Of a stretch of 64,000 nt of DNA, positions 16,392 through 25,111 are shown one piece after another. A program made the position numbers and the translations under genes. Origin of the DNA: a bacterium 1XD8-76 (GTDB taxonomy: Bacteria > Bacillota > Clostridia > Lachnospirales > Lachnospiraceae); NCBI GenBank assembly GCA_003611955.1, contig RAZE01000001.1, positions 186,001 through 250,000 on the forward strand. Reading direction: 5' to 3'. The first letter of the stretch is position 1. The number at the start of each line of letters is the position of its first letter. Under the pieces are notes generated by a model, which saw nothing but the letters and a program-made list of their open reading frames with translations, made no database searches and was not told where the DNA came from.

Positions 16392-17243
16392 TTGTGGATC
16401 AAAAAGGTTATTAATAATAATATGCTCTGCGTCGTCGAGAAAAAAGGACAGGAGATGATCGTGACCGGAAAGGGCATCGGTTTCAAGCGCAGGATCGGCG
16501 AACCTCTGGATCCTTCCCTGATCGAAAAATGCTACCGCATGGAGGGCAGAGCCGAACAGAGGAAGCTTCGAGAGCTGGTGGAACAGATCCCACCGGAACA
16601 TCTGAAACTGACGCAGGATCTGGTCGAGCACATCAAAAGCCAGATCACTCTGCCGTTGAACGAGTCCCTGCTTATCACGCTGGCGGACCACATCAACTTT
16701 GCCATCAAGCGCAAGCAGGAAGGCCTGGAATTTCATAATCCCATGGAGGGCGAGATCATGTGCTATTACCCCTCCGAGTATCATCTCGCGCAGCACTGTC
16801 TGAAGGTGATCCGGCAGGAGACCCATGTGGATCTGAGTGACAGTGAAGCCGCCTTTATCACGCTACACATCGTCAACGCAGAATTGAATACGGAGATGAG
16901 CATGATGTATGACATCACAAAGCTGATCGAGGATACGATGGCGATCGTGGAGTGTTACTATCAGAAAACCTTCGACCGGGAATCCCTGGATTTCGGCAGA
17001 TTTGTCATCCATCTGCGCTTTTTCGCACAGCGCCTTTTTCAGGATAAAGCGCTCGGCAAAGAGGAGACTGAGGAGGACGCCTCTTTCCGCCGGATGATCG
17101 CATACAGCTGTAAAAAACATTACCAGTGCGCTCTGCGCATAGCCGAATATGTCCGAAACGCTCAACAAAAAGAACTCACCGAAGAAGAGCTTACCTATTT
17201 GACCATTCATCTCAAACGGATCAATACTGGCAGAAACCAGTAA
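16392..17243 (+). CDS. BglG/LicT-family transcriptional antiterminator
   Basis: About 283 residues: an N-terminal CAT RNA-binding domain (IKKVINNNMLCVVEKKGQEM...GKGIGFKRRIG) then two PRD domains, each with conserved His (e.g. LADHINFAIKRK and TLHIVNAE; second PRD HLRFFAQRLF and TIHLKRI). PTS phosphorylation of these His controls dimerisation and binding to RAT RNA. The start is TTG at 16392 or ATG at 16383; TTG has better spacing (9 bp) from AAGGGG. Followed after 21 bp by the PTS permease, which presumably is both its target and its sensor partner. LicT versus GlcT subtype is not certain. Confidence 0.9.
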   Translation: MWIKKVINNNMLCVVEKKGQEMIVTGKGIGFKRRIGEPLDPSLIEKCYRMEGRAEQRKLRELVEQIPPEHLKLTQDLVEHIKSQITLPLNESLLITLADHINFAIKRKQEGLEFHNPMEGEIMCYYPSEYHLAQHCLKVIRQETHVDLSDSEAAFITLHIVNAELNTEMSMMYDITKLIEDTMAIVECYYQKTFDRESLDFGRFVIHLRFFAQRLFQDKALGKEETEEDASFRRMIAYSCKKHYQCALRIAEYVRNAQQKELTEEELTYLTIHLKRINTGRNQ

Positions 17244-17264
17244 AAATAACAAGGAGGTATTCTC

Positions 17265-19409
17265 ATGAAAGACAAAATTTTTGGCGTTTTACAGCGTGTG
17301 GGCAGATCCTTCATGCTGCCCATCGCACTGCTGCCCGTAGCCGGGCTGTTGCTGGGCATCGGCAGTTCCTTCACCAACCAGACCATGCTGGAAACCTACA
17401 ACCTCACCGGCGTGATCTATGAAGGCGGCACTCTCTACACCATTCTGGACATTATGAACCAGTGCGGCAGCGCCGTGTTCAACAACCTCGCCCTTCTCTT
17501 CGCCATGGGTGTAGCCATCGGTATGGCAAAGAAAGAAAAGGAAGTGGCGGCGCTTTCCGGCGCCATAGCTTACCTGGTCATGAACACCGCGATCTCCGCC
17601 ATGATCACTGCAAGAGGCGGCGTGGAAGCCATGGCTCCCAATTCCACCACTTCCATGCTGGGCATCACGACACTCCAGATGGGCGTTTTCGGCGGTATCA
17701 TCGTAGGTCTGGGCGTTGCCGCCCTCCACAACAAATTTTACAAGGCGCAGCTCCCTCAGGTGTTGTCTTTCTTCGGCGGCACCCGTTTTGTTCCGATTGT
17801 CTCCACAGCCGTGTTCCTCGTTGTTGGAATTGCCATGTTCTATATCTGGCCTGTTGTCCAGACCGGCATCGCGGCGCTGGGAAATCTGGTGATCCGCTCC
17901 GGTTACGCCGGTACCTGGATCTACGGAATCCTGGAGCGCACCCTTATCCCCTTCGGCCTGCACCATGTATTTTATATCCCTTTCTGGCAGACCTCAGTGG
18001 GCGGCACCGCCATCATCGACGGCGTGACCGTTCAGGGCGCACAGAATATTTTCTTCGCGGAGCTGGCATCCAAATCCACTGAAGTCTTCTCTGTTTCCGC
18101 CACCCGTTTCATGTCGGGAAAATTCCCGTTCATGATTTTTGGACTGCCCGGCGCGGCACTTGCCATGTACCGGACGGCACGTCCCGAAAAGCGGAAAGCC
18201 GCAGGCGGACTTTTAATCTCCGCGGCGCTTACCGCCATGCTCACGGGTATCACGGAACCTCTGGAATTTACGTTCCTGTTCATCGCCCCCGCAATGTATG
18301 CGGTACACTGTGTCTACGCCGGCCTCTCCTACATGCTGATGCATATTTTTAACGTGGGCGTGGGTATGACCTTCTCCGGCGGACTGATCGACTTGACTCT
18401 TTTCGGCGCATTGCAGGGAAATGCAAAAACACACTGGATCTGGATCGTTTTAGTCGGTATCGTTTATTTTGTTCTCTACTATGTGACCTTCCACTTTATG
18501 ATCGTAAAGATGGATCTGAAAACGCCTGGGCGGGAAGCGGACGACGAGGAGACCAAACTCTTTACCCGCTCTGATTTTAAGGCAAAGACCGGCGTAGGAC
18601 CGGACGGCTCTTCTTCCGCCTCCTCCTCGGATCCTGTCTCCGCCATGATCCTGCGCGGGCTCGGCGGCCTCACCAACGTCTCAGACGTGGACTGCTGCGC
18701 TACCCGCCTTCGTGTCACCGTGACGGATCCGGATAAGATCTCCGACGCTCTGCTTAAGCAGTCCGGCGCTTCCGGCGTCATTCATAAGGGCAACGGGGTA
18801 CAGGTCGTCTACGGTCCCCAGGTTGCCGTGATCAAGTCCAATCTGGTCGATTTCATGGACACTCCCGAAGCGGCCGCGCTGGATCTCTCTTCGTCTGCAA
18901 AGACAGCTCCCGCCCCCCAAAAGGAAGCGAAACAGATGCCCTCTTCCGCAAAGCAGGACACCATACTCAGCGCCCACATGAACGGCGTCGTGGTGCCTAT
19001 GGCAAAGGTGCAGGATGATGTTTTCGCAAACTGTATTCTGGGCGACGGCGTCGCTGTAGAACCCTCCGAGGGAAAGCTTTTTGCCCCTGCGGACGGCGTG
19101 ATCAACAATATCTTCGACACAAAACATGCCATCGGCATCCAGGCGGAGGACGGTGTGGAAATTCTTCTGCACATCGGCATCAATACCGTTCAGCTCGGCG
19201 GCAAACACTTTGAGGTCCACGTAAATGCCGACCAGACCGTGAAGCGGGGCGATCTCCTCATATCCTTCGATATGGACGCCATCCGGGAAGCCGGATATCT
19301 CTGTACTACGCCGATGATCGTCTGCAACACGGACGACTACCAGAGCATCACGACCCTCTCATCCGGCGAGATCCAAGCGGGAAGTGAGCTTCTGGAAATT
19401 AAAGCGTAA
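17265..19409 (+). CDS. ptsG: PTS glucose-type EIICBA permease
   Basis: 714 residues. EIIC membrane domain (~1-405) begins GRSFMLPIALLPVAGLLLGIG and carries the GITEPLEFTFLF substrate motif. EIIB (~455-540) has the phosphocysteine Cys478 in VDCCATRLRV; the residue before it is also Cys. EIIA (~575-710) has the active His636 in LLHIGINTVQLGG. Glucose/N-acetylglucosamine family by architecture and order C-B-A; glucose is the usual substrate but GlcNAc cannot be excluded. RBS AAGGAGG. Controlled with the preceding antiterminator by the RAT/terminator leader. Confidence 0.95.
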   Translation: MKDKIFGVLQRVGRSFMLPIALLPVAGLLLGIGSSFTNQTMLETYNLTGVIYEGGTLYTILDIMNQCGSAVFNNLALLFAMGVAIGMAKKEKEVAALSGAIAYLVMNTAISAMITARGGVEAMAPNSTTSMLGITTLQMGVFGGIIVGLGVAALHNKFYKAQLPQVLSFFGGTRFVPIVSTAVFLVVGIAMFYIWPVVQTGIAALGNLVIRSGYAGTWIYGILERTLIPFGLHHVFYIPFWQTSVGGTAIIDGVTVQGAQNIFFAELASKSTEVFSVSATRFMSGKFPFMIFGLPGAALAMYRTARPEKRKAAGGLLISAALTAMLTGITEPLEFTFLFIAPAMYAVHCVYAGLSYMLMHIFNVGVGMTFSGGLIDLTLFGALQGNAKTHWIWIVLVGIVYFVLYYVTFHFMIVKMDLKTPGREADDEETKLFTRSDFKAKTGVGPDGSSSASSSDPVSAMILRGLGGLTNVSDVDCCATRLRVTVTDPDKISDALLKQSGASGVIHKGNGVQVVYGPQVAVIKSNLVDFMDTPEAAALDLSSSAKTAPAPQKEAKQMPSSAKQDTILSAHMNGVVVPMAKVQDDVFANCILGDGVAVEPSEGKLFAPADGVINNIFDTKHAIGIQAEDGVEILLHIGINTVQLGGKHFEVHVNADQTVKRGDLLISFDMDAIREAGYLCTTPMIVCNTDDYQSITTLSSGEIQAGSELLEIKA

Positions 19410-19460
19410 CCACTTGACTTTCCTCCGTAAACTTAATATACTGTTCTGAAAGTCTTAATT

Positions 19461-19487
19461 CCCCGCCGTGCAGGCGGGGGATTTTTT
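19461..19487 (+). terminator. Terminator after ptsG
   Basis: CCCCGCC / GGCGGGG stem with a 5-bp loop then ATTTTTT; ends the antiterminator-ptsG unit 50 bp after its stop. Confidence 0.9.
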
Positions 19488-19517
19488 CGCAGTTGAATCA
19501 TACGGGAGAGAGATTAC

Positions 19518-20906
19518 ATGAGAAAATTCAGGGAAAAATACTTCGGAGACGCGGCGTTTTACAGAATGGTGTTCGCCGTTGCCATACCTATCATGATCCA
19601 GAACGGCATCACGAATTTTGTAAACCTGCTGGACAATATCATGATCGGCCAGATCGGCACCGAATCCATGACCGGCGTCTCCATCGTCAACCAAATACTG
19701 TTCGTCTACAATCTCTGCGTCTTCGGAGCGGTCTCCGGCGCGGGGATCTTTACCGCGCAGTATTACGGTCAGAACAATACGGACGGCATACGGCACACAT
19801 TTCGCTTCAAGATGCTCGCCGTCGCGGCGATCACGCTCCTGACCGTCCTGCTATGCCTCTTTCAGGGACGATACCTGATCAATCTTTACCTGACCGGCGA
19901 GGGCAGTGCCGCAAGCATAGACGCCTCGCTTGCGAGCGGCCTGGAATACATGGTCCTGATGCTGACAGGGCTTCCCTTTTTCATGATCACCCAGGTGTAC
20001 GGCAGTACCTTAAAAGAGTGCGGCCAGACGCTCCTGCCCATGAAGGCTGGCGTCGTGGCGATCTGCATCAACCTGCTGTTCAACTATCTGCTGATCTACG
20101 GGAAATTCGGCTTTCCGATGCTGGGCGTGAAAGGCGCGGCGATCGCCACCGTACTCTCCCGCGTGATCGAGGCGGCTATCATCGTCTTCGCCACCCACAA
20201 GGATGCGGAGAAGAATCCCTTTGTCGTCGGACTGTACCGCAGTCTTGCCGTCCCCGCCGACGTCACAAAGAGGATCGCCGTGAAAGGGACTCCGCTGCTG
20301 CTGAACGAGACGCTCTGGGCCGCCGGCATGGCTACCCTTGCAGCCTGCTACTCCCTGAAAGGCCTCAACGTTGTCGCCGCCCTCAATATCTCCAACACCA
20401 TATGCAACCTGTTCCACATCTCCTTCGTCGCCATGGGGGAGGCGGTCGCGATCATCATCGGGCAGATCCTCGGAATGGGAGATATGAAGCGCGCCAGGGA
20501 GACCGACACGAAGATCATCGTCTTCGCCGTCCTTCTGTGCACCTGCGTGGCGGTGGTGATGTTTGTCACAGCGCCGCTCTTCCCGGATTTCTATAACACC
20601 ACGGAGGACATCAAACAGCTCGCCGCAAAGCTGATTATGATCTCGGCGCTGTTTGTCCCGCAGCACGCGCTGTTGAACAGCCTCTACTTCACGCTCCGCT
20701 CCGGCGGCAAAACCATGATCGCCTTCTTTTTCGACAGCGTGTTCATCTGGTGCGTCAGCGTGGTGTTCGCCTTCGCCCTGGCAAAACTCACCACACTGCC
20801 TATCTTATGGATCTATTTCCTCGTCCAGCTGGCGGACGCCATCAAAGCGATGATCGGGCTTATCTTTGTGAAAAAGGGCGTGTGGCTGCAGAATATCGTA
20901 GAGTGA
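19518..20906 (+). CDS. MATE-family efflux transporter
   Basis: 462 residues with about 12 transmembrane segments and the MATE start FYRMVFAVAIPIMIQNGITN and first-helix block LLDNIMIGQIGTESM. Most like the Firmicute NorM/DinF-type group exporting cationic drugs or metabolites by Na+ or H+ antiport. RBS GGGAGAG. Single gene between the ptsG terminator and the hairpin at 20901. Confidence 0.93.
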   Translation: MRKFREKYFGDAAFYRMVFAVAIPIMIQNGITNFVNLLDNIMIGQIGTESMTGVSIVNQILFVYNLCVFGAVSGAGIFTAQYYGQNNTDGIRHTFRFKMLAVAAITLLTVLLCLFQGRYLINLYLTGEGSAASIDASLASGLEYMVLMLTGLPFFMITQVYGSTLKECGQTLLPMKAGVVAICINLLFNYLLIYGKFGFPMLGVKGAAIATVLSRVIEAAIIVFATHKDAEKNPFVVGLYRSLAVPADVTKRIAVKGTPLLLNETLWAAGMATLAACYSLKGLNVVAALNISNTICNLFHISFVAMGEAVAIIIGQILGMGDMKRARETDTKIIVFAVLLCTCVAVVMFVTAPLFPDFYNTTEDIKQLAAKLIMISALFVPQHALLNSLYFTLRSGGKTMIAFFFDSVFIWCVSVVFAFALAKLTTLPILWIYFLVQLADAIKAMIGLIFVKKGVWLQNIVE

Positions 20907-20931
20907 CGGCAAATGCCTTTCGCCGTCACTC
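20901..20931 (+). terminator. Hairpin at MATE gene end
   Basis: 10-bp perfect stem GAGTGACGGC / GCCGTCACTC overlapping the stop codon; no U-tract follows, so it may protect the 3' end rather than terminate on its own. Confidence 0.5.
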
Positions 20932-20938
20932 TCTGCCG

Positions 20939-20977
20939 TTCATAGATTGTTCATATTTCATTCAAAGAAGCTTCACT
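20939..20977 (+). promoter_or_regulatory. Four 11-bp-phased TTCAYA boxes (PhoP-box-like), copy 1
   Basis: TTCATA (20939), TTCATA (20950), TTCAAA (20961) and TTCACT (20972), each hexamer followed by exactly 5 bp. This spacing and sequence match the TTHAYA-N5 direct repeats bound by Firmicute PhoP and related OmpR-family regulators. A TATACT -10 lies at 21009-21014. Regulator identity is inferred. Confidence 0.6.
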
Positions 20978-21149
20978 TGAAAATCATTTTTCGGACAATT
21001 TTGCGTATTATACTGTGTTTATAAGATCACAGCCGGAGCTCAAAAGAGTTCTGAAGTGATCTCTTGACAAAGACATCATCATAATCATTTTAATAACTTT
21101 TTCATAATAAGTGCCAGGTAAGGGTAATCTTACCTGGCATCCTCCTTTT
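20948..21149 (+). repeat. Long direct repeat, copy 1
   Basis: About 202 bp of non-coding DNA closely similar to 22107-22312, covering regulatory boxes, -10, a folded region and a 3' hairpin. The two copies flank the DUF2971 gene. Confidence 0.85.
21021..21149 (+). ncRNA. Candidate small RNA, copy 1
   Basis: Predicted ~130-nt transcript starting 7 bp after TATACT. Fold elements: outer stem AGATCAC (21024-21030) / GTGATCT (21056-21062) enclosing CGGAGCTC-AAAA-GAGTTCTG (21034-21053); a single-stranded stretch ending in AATAACTTTTTCATAATAAG, which is identical in copy 2; then GCCAGGTAAG / CTTACCTGGC hairpin (21113-21137) followed by ATCCTCCTTTTC. CCUCC is complementary to Shine-Dalgarno sequences. 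No coding frame with an RBS is seen in it. Existence as RNA is inference. Confidence 0.6.
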
Positions 21150-21183
21150 CAATACCTCTCTTCGCCATAAATTCATATGCCGG

Positions 21184-21212
21184 TTGATTCAACAGGAAAT
21201 TCAGGGTAAAAT
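21184..21212 (+). promoter_or_regulatory. Promoter of DUF2971 gene
   Basis: TTGATT (21184-21189), 17-bp spacer, TAAAAT (21207-21212), 33 bp before the start codon. It gives the gene a promoter separate from the upstream repeat. Confidence 0.6.
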
Positions 21213-21244
21213 AATACTAAACAGTTTACAGTGGAGGTAAAGTT

Positions 21245-22066
21245 ATGCTGTATCATTATACCGATTTTGCGGCTTTTGATGGGATTATCCGCTGCGCAGA
21301 GCTGAGGCTGAATAACATCCTGAATATGAACGATGCCTCCGAGATGAGATTTTTTATGAACGGGATATGCCGGGCTGTCATGGAGAGATTGCTCTCAGAC
21401 GGTGAGGATAAGAAAAGCCGTGTGATAGAAAAGTTTTTTCAGAAGGAGCTGGAAGAGGAATTTCGGTATTCGGCATATGCGGCCTGTTTCTCAAAATACA
21501 GGGACGATGCCGCACAGTGGGAACGCTACGGGCATCTGGGGCAGGGCGTCTGTATCGCCTTCCACGAAAGTCTGATGCAGAAAATGACAGGCGGCGCCGT
21601 ATCCCTGCAGACAGTGTATTACCAGAAAGATATGCGGGAACACCGGCTTGTGGATGAGTTTTACCAGTTGATGATGAAGGAGAAGTCTCTTTCGGAAATA
21701 CAGCCGCAGCTGCGTGAGGTCATGAATGAAGCATGGATACAGTCGGCCGCCTTCAAGCATCCCTCTTTTGCAAGAGAGAAAGAGCGCAGACTGGTCATCT
21801 CTCCCTTTATATTGAACGAGTTTGCCGTGGAACCCAGATATCATGTTTCACCGGGCAGAATCAAAAAGTACTATCCCCTTGATTTAAACAGAATGTGCGG
21901 CCGATTAGGGCTCCATATGTCGGAGCTGATCGGGGAGATCATTATCGGTCCCACATCCTCCCAGTCGAAACCGATTTTGCAGGATTACCTGATCGACTGC
22001 GGGATGAACGCCTTAAAAGACAAGATCAGTATGTCGGACTGTCCGCTCAGGAAACCGACATCCTGA
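21245..22066 (+). CDS. DUF2971 domain protein
   Basis: 273 residues. Opening LYHYTDFAAFDGIIR...ELRLNNILNMNDASEM and the central FSKYRDDAAQWERYGHLGQGVCIAF match the DUF2971 family, whose members share this 'YRY/ND..E' and 'S.W..Y....G.CIGF' layout. Function is unknown; members are scattered and often lie in accessory or defence-rich DNA. Strong RBS (GGAGGTAAAGTT). Single gene enclosed by the two copies of the ~205-bp non-coding repeat. Confidence 0.85.
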   Translation: MLYHYTDFAAFDGIIRCAELRLNNILNMNDASEMRFFMNGICRAVMERLLSDGEDKKSRVIEKFFQKELEEEFRYSAYAACFSKYRDDAAQWERYGHLGQGVCIAFHESLMQKMTGGAVSLQTVYYQKDMREHRLVDEFYQLMMKEKSLSEIQPQLREVMNEAWIQSAAFKHPSFAREKERRLVISPFILNEFAVEPRYHVSPGRIKKYYPLDLNRMCGRLGLHMSELIGEIIIGPTSSQSKPILQDYLIDCGMNALKDKISMSDCPLRKPTS

Positions 22067-22097
22067 CGAACGCAGAAATAAAAAGCCTCCTCCTGCG

Positions 22098-22136
22098 TTC
22101 ACAAACTGTTCACATTTAATTCAAAGAAACTTAATT
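22098..22136 (+). promoter_or_regulatory. Four 11-bp-phased TTCAYA boxes (PhoP-box-like), copy 2
   Basis: TTCACA (22098), TTCACA (22109), TTCAAA (22120) and TTAATT (22131), again with exact 5-bp spacers, upstream of a TATACT -10 at 22168-22173. Same phasing as copy 1, although the first box lies outside the well-conserved repeat. Confidence 0.6.
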
Positions 22137-22312
22137 TGAAAATCATTTTTTAGACAAATCTGAAGTCTATACTAAGTACATAAGATAACAACAGGAACTT
22201 AACAGAAATCCTGAAGTGATCTTCCTGACAGAGACATTATCGTAATAAATTTAAATAACTTTTTCATAATAAGTGCCAAGTAAGGGAAACCTTACTTGGC
22301 ATCCTCCCTTTT
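22107..22312 (+). repeat. Long direct repeat, copy 2
   Basis: About 206 bp, second copy of the non-coding element at 20948-21149, with scattered substitutions and short indels but conserved boxes, -10, the AATAACTTTTTCATAATAAG block and 3' hairpin. Confidence 0.85.
22180..22312 (+). ncRNA. Candidate small RNA, copy 2
   Basis: Predicted ~133-nt transcript. Outer stem AGATAAC / GTGATCT (22183-22189 / 22216-22222, one mismatch) encloses CAGGA / TCCTG (22192-22196 / 22209-22213). The 3' hairpin GCCAAGTAAG / CTTACTTGGC (22275-22300) differs from copy 1 by a compensated G-C to A-T pair, evidence that the fold is selected. It ends ATCCTCCCTTTTC. Confidence 0.6.
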
Positions 22313-22533
22313 CAGGGACATATTTTCCCGTATCACTTCATATAATTCTAGTAATTCTATAGCTACCGCATTTTTATGCAAAAAGCTTGCATTTTCTCCC
22401 ATTTACTGCTAAACTCATACTTGTCATCCGTTCACAAAGGCGTGGACCCGAAGAAATGACGTTTATTTTTTATACATTTCTACGCAAAGATAATCTTCGG
22501 ATTATCTGTTTTTATTTATGGAGGGATTTATCT
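22313..22533 (+). other. Leader region of AGCS symporter gene, no gene
   Basis: 221 bp between the second repeat and the symporter start. No coding frame with an RBS, no clear riboswitch (in particular no glycine-aptamer signature) and no strong terminator could be recognised. Confidence 0.4.
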
Positions 22534-24051
22534 ATGTTAAAAGCACTTAGCAACCTGAATGACGCTCTCAGGCCTGCGGTCGAGGCGATCACCGACATCA
22601 ACGGTATCGTCAACGGATTTGTCTGGGGAACCTTTGGCATTGGACTTTTACTTCTCGCCGGCATTTTGATGACGTTTATCAACAAAGGCTTTCAGTTCAC
22701 CCACATCGGCCACTGGTTTAAAAACACGATCGGCGCGATCTTTGCCGACAAACATGTCACAAAGCACACTGGGAAGGAGGACAAATCCATCTCCCAGTTT
22801 CAAAGTCTCTGCACCGCGCTGGCAGCGACGATCGGCACCGGCAACATTGTAGGTATCGCCACCGCCATCATTTCCGGCGGCCCCGGCGCGATCTTCTGGA
22901 TGTGGGTTATGGCGATCTTCGGCATGATGACAAACTACTCCGAAAATGTCCTGGGAATTTACTACCGCCGCAAAAACGCAAAAGGGGAATGGTCCGGCGG
23001 CGCGATGTATTACCTGAGAGACGGACTCGGTTCCAAAAAAGGCTGTAAACAGATCGGCATGATCCTCGCCGTACTGTTCAGCTGTTTCTGTCTGCTGGCA
23101 AGTTTTGGCATCGGCAACATGAGCCAGGTAAACTCCATCGCCGGCAATATGAGATCCGCCTTCGACATTCCCACCTGGATCACAGGCGTCTGCATCGTTA
23201 TCCTCTCCGCCTTCGTCATTCTGGGCGGTTTAAAGAGGGTTGCCGCAGTCACGGAAAAACTGGTCCCTGTTATGGCTATCCTCTACATCATCGGCGCTGT
23301 TATTATCTGCATCGCAAATATCGATCAGTTCGCCGCTGTCTTTGGCGCCATCTTCAAAGGTGCTTTCGCCATGAAAGCGGCGGGCGGCGGCATCATCGGC
23401 TACGGTGTCAGCAGAGCGATCACATGGGGTTTTAAAAGAGGTGCCTTCTCCAACGAAGCCGGCCTTGGCTCCTCCGTCATGGTACATTCCAGCTCCAATG
23501 TGAAGGAGCCTGTCCGCCAGGGTATGTGGGGTATTTTTGAAGTGTTTGCGGATACCATCGTGGTCTGCACGCTGACCGCTTTCTGCATTCTCTCCTCTGG
23601 TCTTGTGGATCTGGAGACCGGGCAGATGCTGACCGATATAGAAGGTTCCGGTCTGGTAGGGCAGGCCTTCGCAGGCGTCTTTGGATCTGTCGGCCCGAAA
23701 TTTATCGCCATCGCCATTCTGCTGTTCGCCTACTCCACCGTCCTTGGCTGGAGCCATTACGGCACGAAAGCTTTTGAGTTCCTCTTCGGTACAAAAGCGA
23801 CCGTCGTCTACAAAGCTCTTTTTGTTATCATGGCATACTTCGGCTGTACGATGAGTCTGGGACTGGCCTGGGACCTCTCCGACACCTTCAACGGCCTGAT
23901 GATGATCCCCAACCTGATCGGCGTGCTGGCTCTCTCCGGCACCGTTGAAAAGATCACATCCAACTACATACGCAGAACCTTCCACGGTTCCAGGGAGGAG
24001 CCCATGTACTCCGCCTTCGCGGATATTCAGAGGGAACAGACCAAAAAATAA
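22534..24051 (+). CDS. Sodium:alanine/glycine symporter, AGCS family
   Basis: 505 residues with ~10-11 transmembrane segments. AGCS signature in the substrate/sodium site: LAATIGTGNIVGIATAIISG; also GWSHYGTKAFEFLFG near the C-terminus. Imports alanine or glycine with Na+ (AgcS/AlsT type). ATG at 22534 with GGAGGGATTTATCT upstream; the frame could extend to 22387 but that part is not conserved-looking. Single gene, ended by a strong bidirectional terminator. Confidence 0.94.
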   Translation: MLKALSNLNDALRPAVEAITDINGIVNGFVWGTFGIGLLLLAGILMTFINKGFQFTHIGHWFKNTIGAIFADKHVTKHTGKEDKSISQFQSLCTALAATIGTGNIVGIATAIISGGPGAIFWMWVMAIFGMMTNYSENVLGIYYRRKNAKGEWSGGAMYYLRDGLGSKKGCKQIGMILAVLFSCFCLLASFGIGNMSQVNSIAGNMRSAFDIPTWITGVCIVILSAFVILGGLKRVAAVTEKLVPVMAILYIIGAVIICIANIDQFAAVFGAIFKGAFAMKAAGGGIIGYGVSRAITWGFKRGAFSNEAGLGSSVMVHSSSNVKEPVRQGMWGIFEVFADTIVVCTLTAFCILSSGLVDLETGQMLTDIEGSGLVGQAFAGVFGSVGPKFIAIAILLFAYSTVLGWSHYGTKAFEFLFGTKATVVYKALFVIMAYFGCTMSLGLAWDLSDTFNGLMMIPNLIGVLALSGTVEKITSNYIRRTFHGSREEPMYSAFADIQREQTKK

Positions 24052-24057
24052 ACCCAT

Positions 24058-24090
24058 AAGAAAAAGCGGCTTGACTGCCGCTTTTTCTTT
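24058..24090. terminator. Bidirectional terminator between agcS and fba
   Basis: AAAAAGCGGC / GCCGCTTTTT stem with a 6-bp loop, A-rich on one side and T-rich on the other, serving both convergent genes. Confidence 0.9.
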
Positions 24091-24099
24091 ATCCTAATT

Positions 24100-25038
24100 T
24101 TAAGCTTTTCCGTTGCATCCCAGAACATCGATCAGTTTATGGCGAACCATCTCCTTGATGTTAGCGCGAGCGGGTTTCAGATACTCACGAGGATCAAACT
24201 TATCCGGATGCTCTGCAAAGAACTGACGGATCGTACCTGTCATAGCGAGACGAAGATCGGAGTCGATATTGATCTTACATACCGCGGAACGAGCAGCTTC
24301 ACGAAGCTGATCTTCAGGAATACCGATAGCGCCGGGCATTGCTCCTCCAAACTTATTGATCATCTCAACATATTCCTGCGGAACGGAAGAAGAACCGTGG
24401 AGCACGATAGGGAATCCGGGGATCATCTTTTCGCACTCATGCAGAACGTCAAAACGAAGCTGGGGTTTTGTGCCGGGTTTAAATTTGTATGCGCCGTGGC
24501 TTGTACCGATTGCGATAGCAAGGGAGTCACAGCCTGTCTTCTCGACGAACTCCGCCACTTCCTCAGGGCGTGTGTAAGAAGAATCTTCCGCGGATACCTG
24601 CACATCGTCTTCCACACCTGCCAGGGTACCAAGCTCAGCTTCCACCACTACTCCGTGCTCATGCGCATATTCTACTACCTTCTTTGTGATCTCGATGTTC
24701 TCAGCAAAAGGTTTGGAAGAAGCATCGATCATAACGGAAGTAAATCCGCCATCGATACAGGACTTACATGTCTCAAAATCCGGGCCGTGATCCAGATGCA
24801 GAGCGATAGGCAGTTCAGGATTGCAGGCGATAGCAGCCTCAACCAGTTTTACCAGATAATTATGGTTCGCGTAAGCGCGAGCTCCTTTGGAAACCTGCAG
24901 AATAACCGGAGCTTTCTCCTCCGCACAAGCCTCTGTGATACCCTGAACGATTTCCATGTTGTTCACATTGAAAGCACCGATGGCGTATCCTCCTTTATAT
25001 GCTTTCTCGAACATTTCCTTTGTTGTTACTAATGGCAT
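24100..25038 (-). CDS. fba: Class II fructose-1,6-bisphosphate aldolase
   Basis: 312 residues. Zinc and catalytic motifs: ALHLDHGPDFETCK (zinc His, catalytic Asp), EAELGTLAGVEDDV, AIGTSHGAYKFKPG and VLHGSSSVPQEYV. The central insertion and length fit the housekeeping glycolytic enzyme (FbaA type in clostridia), cleaving fructose-1,6-bisphosphate to DHAP and glyceraldehyde-3-phosphate. Last gene downstream of the hprK-crh cluster, 73 bp after it with its own AT-rich upstream region. Confidence 0.95.
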   Translation of the reverse strand: MPLVTTKEMFEKAYKGGYAIGAFNVNNMEIVQGITEACAEEKAPVILQVSKGARAYANHNYLVKLVEAAIACNPELPIALHLDHGPDFETCKSCIDGGFTSVMIDASSKPFAENIEITKKVVEYAHEHGVVVEAELGTLAGVEDDVQVSAEDSSYTRPEEVAEFVEKTGCDSLAIAIGTSHGAYKFKPGTKPQLRFDVLHECEKMIPGFPIVLHGSSSVPQEYVEMINKFGGAMPGAIGIPEDQLREAARSAVCKINIDSDLRLAMTGTIRQFFAEHPDKFDPREYLKPARANIKEMVRHKLIDVLGCNGKA

Positions 25039-25111
25039 ATCTTTGTACCTCCATTCAATATTTTTGTTTTATATGATAACCGAAAGCTCTCACTGCCGGC
25101 TATTTTCCCCT

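Noticed and set aside
19493-20596. Second long frame within the MATE gene
   Set aside because: Arg/His-rich +1 frame shadow of the MATE gene with no RBS.
22313-22533. Glycine riboswitch before the AGCS symporter
   Set aside because: No aptamer core or tandem architecture could be recognised.
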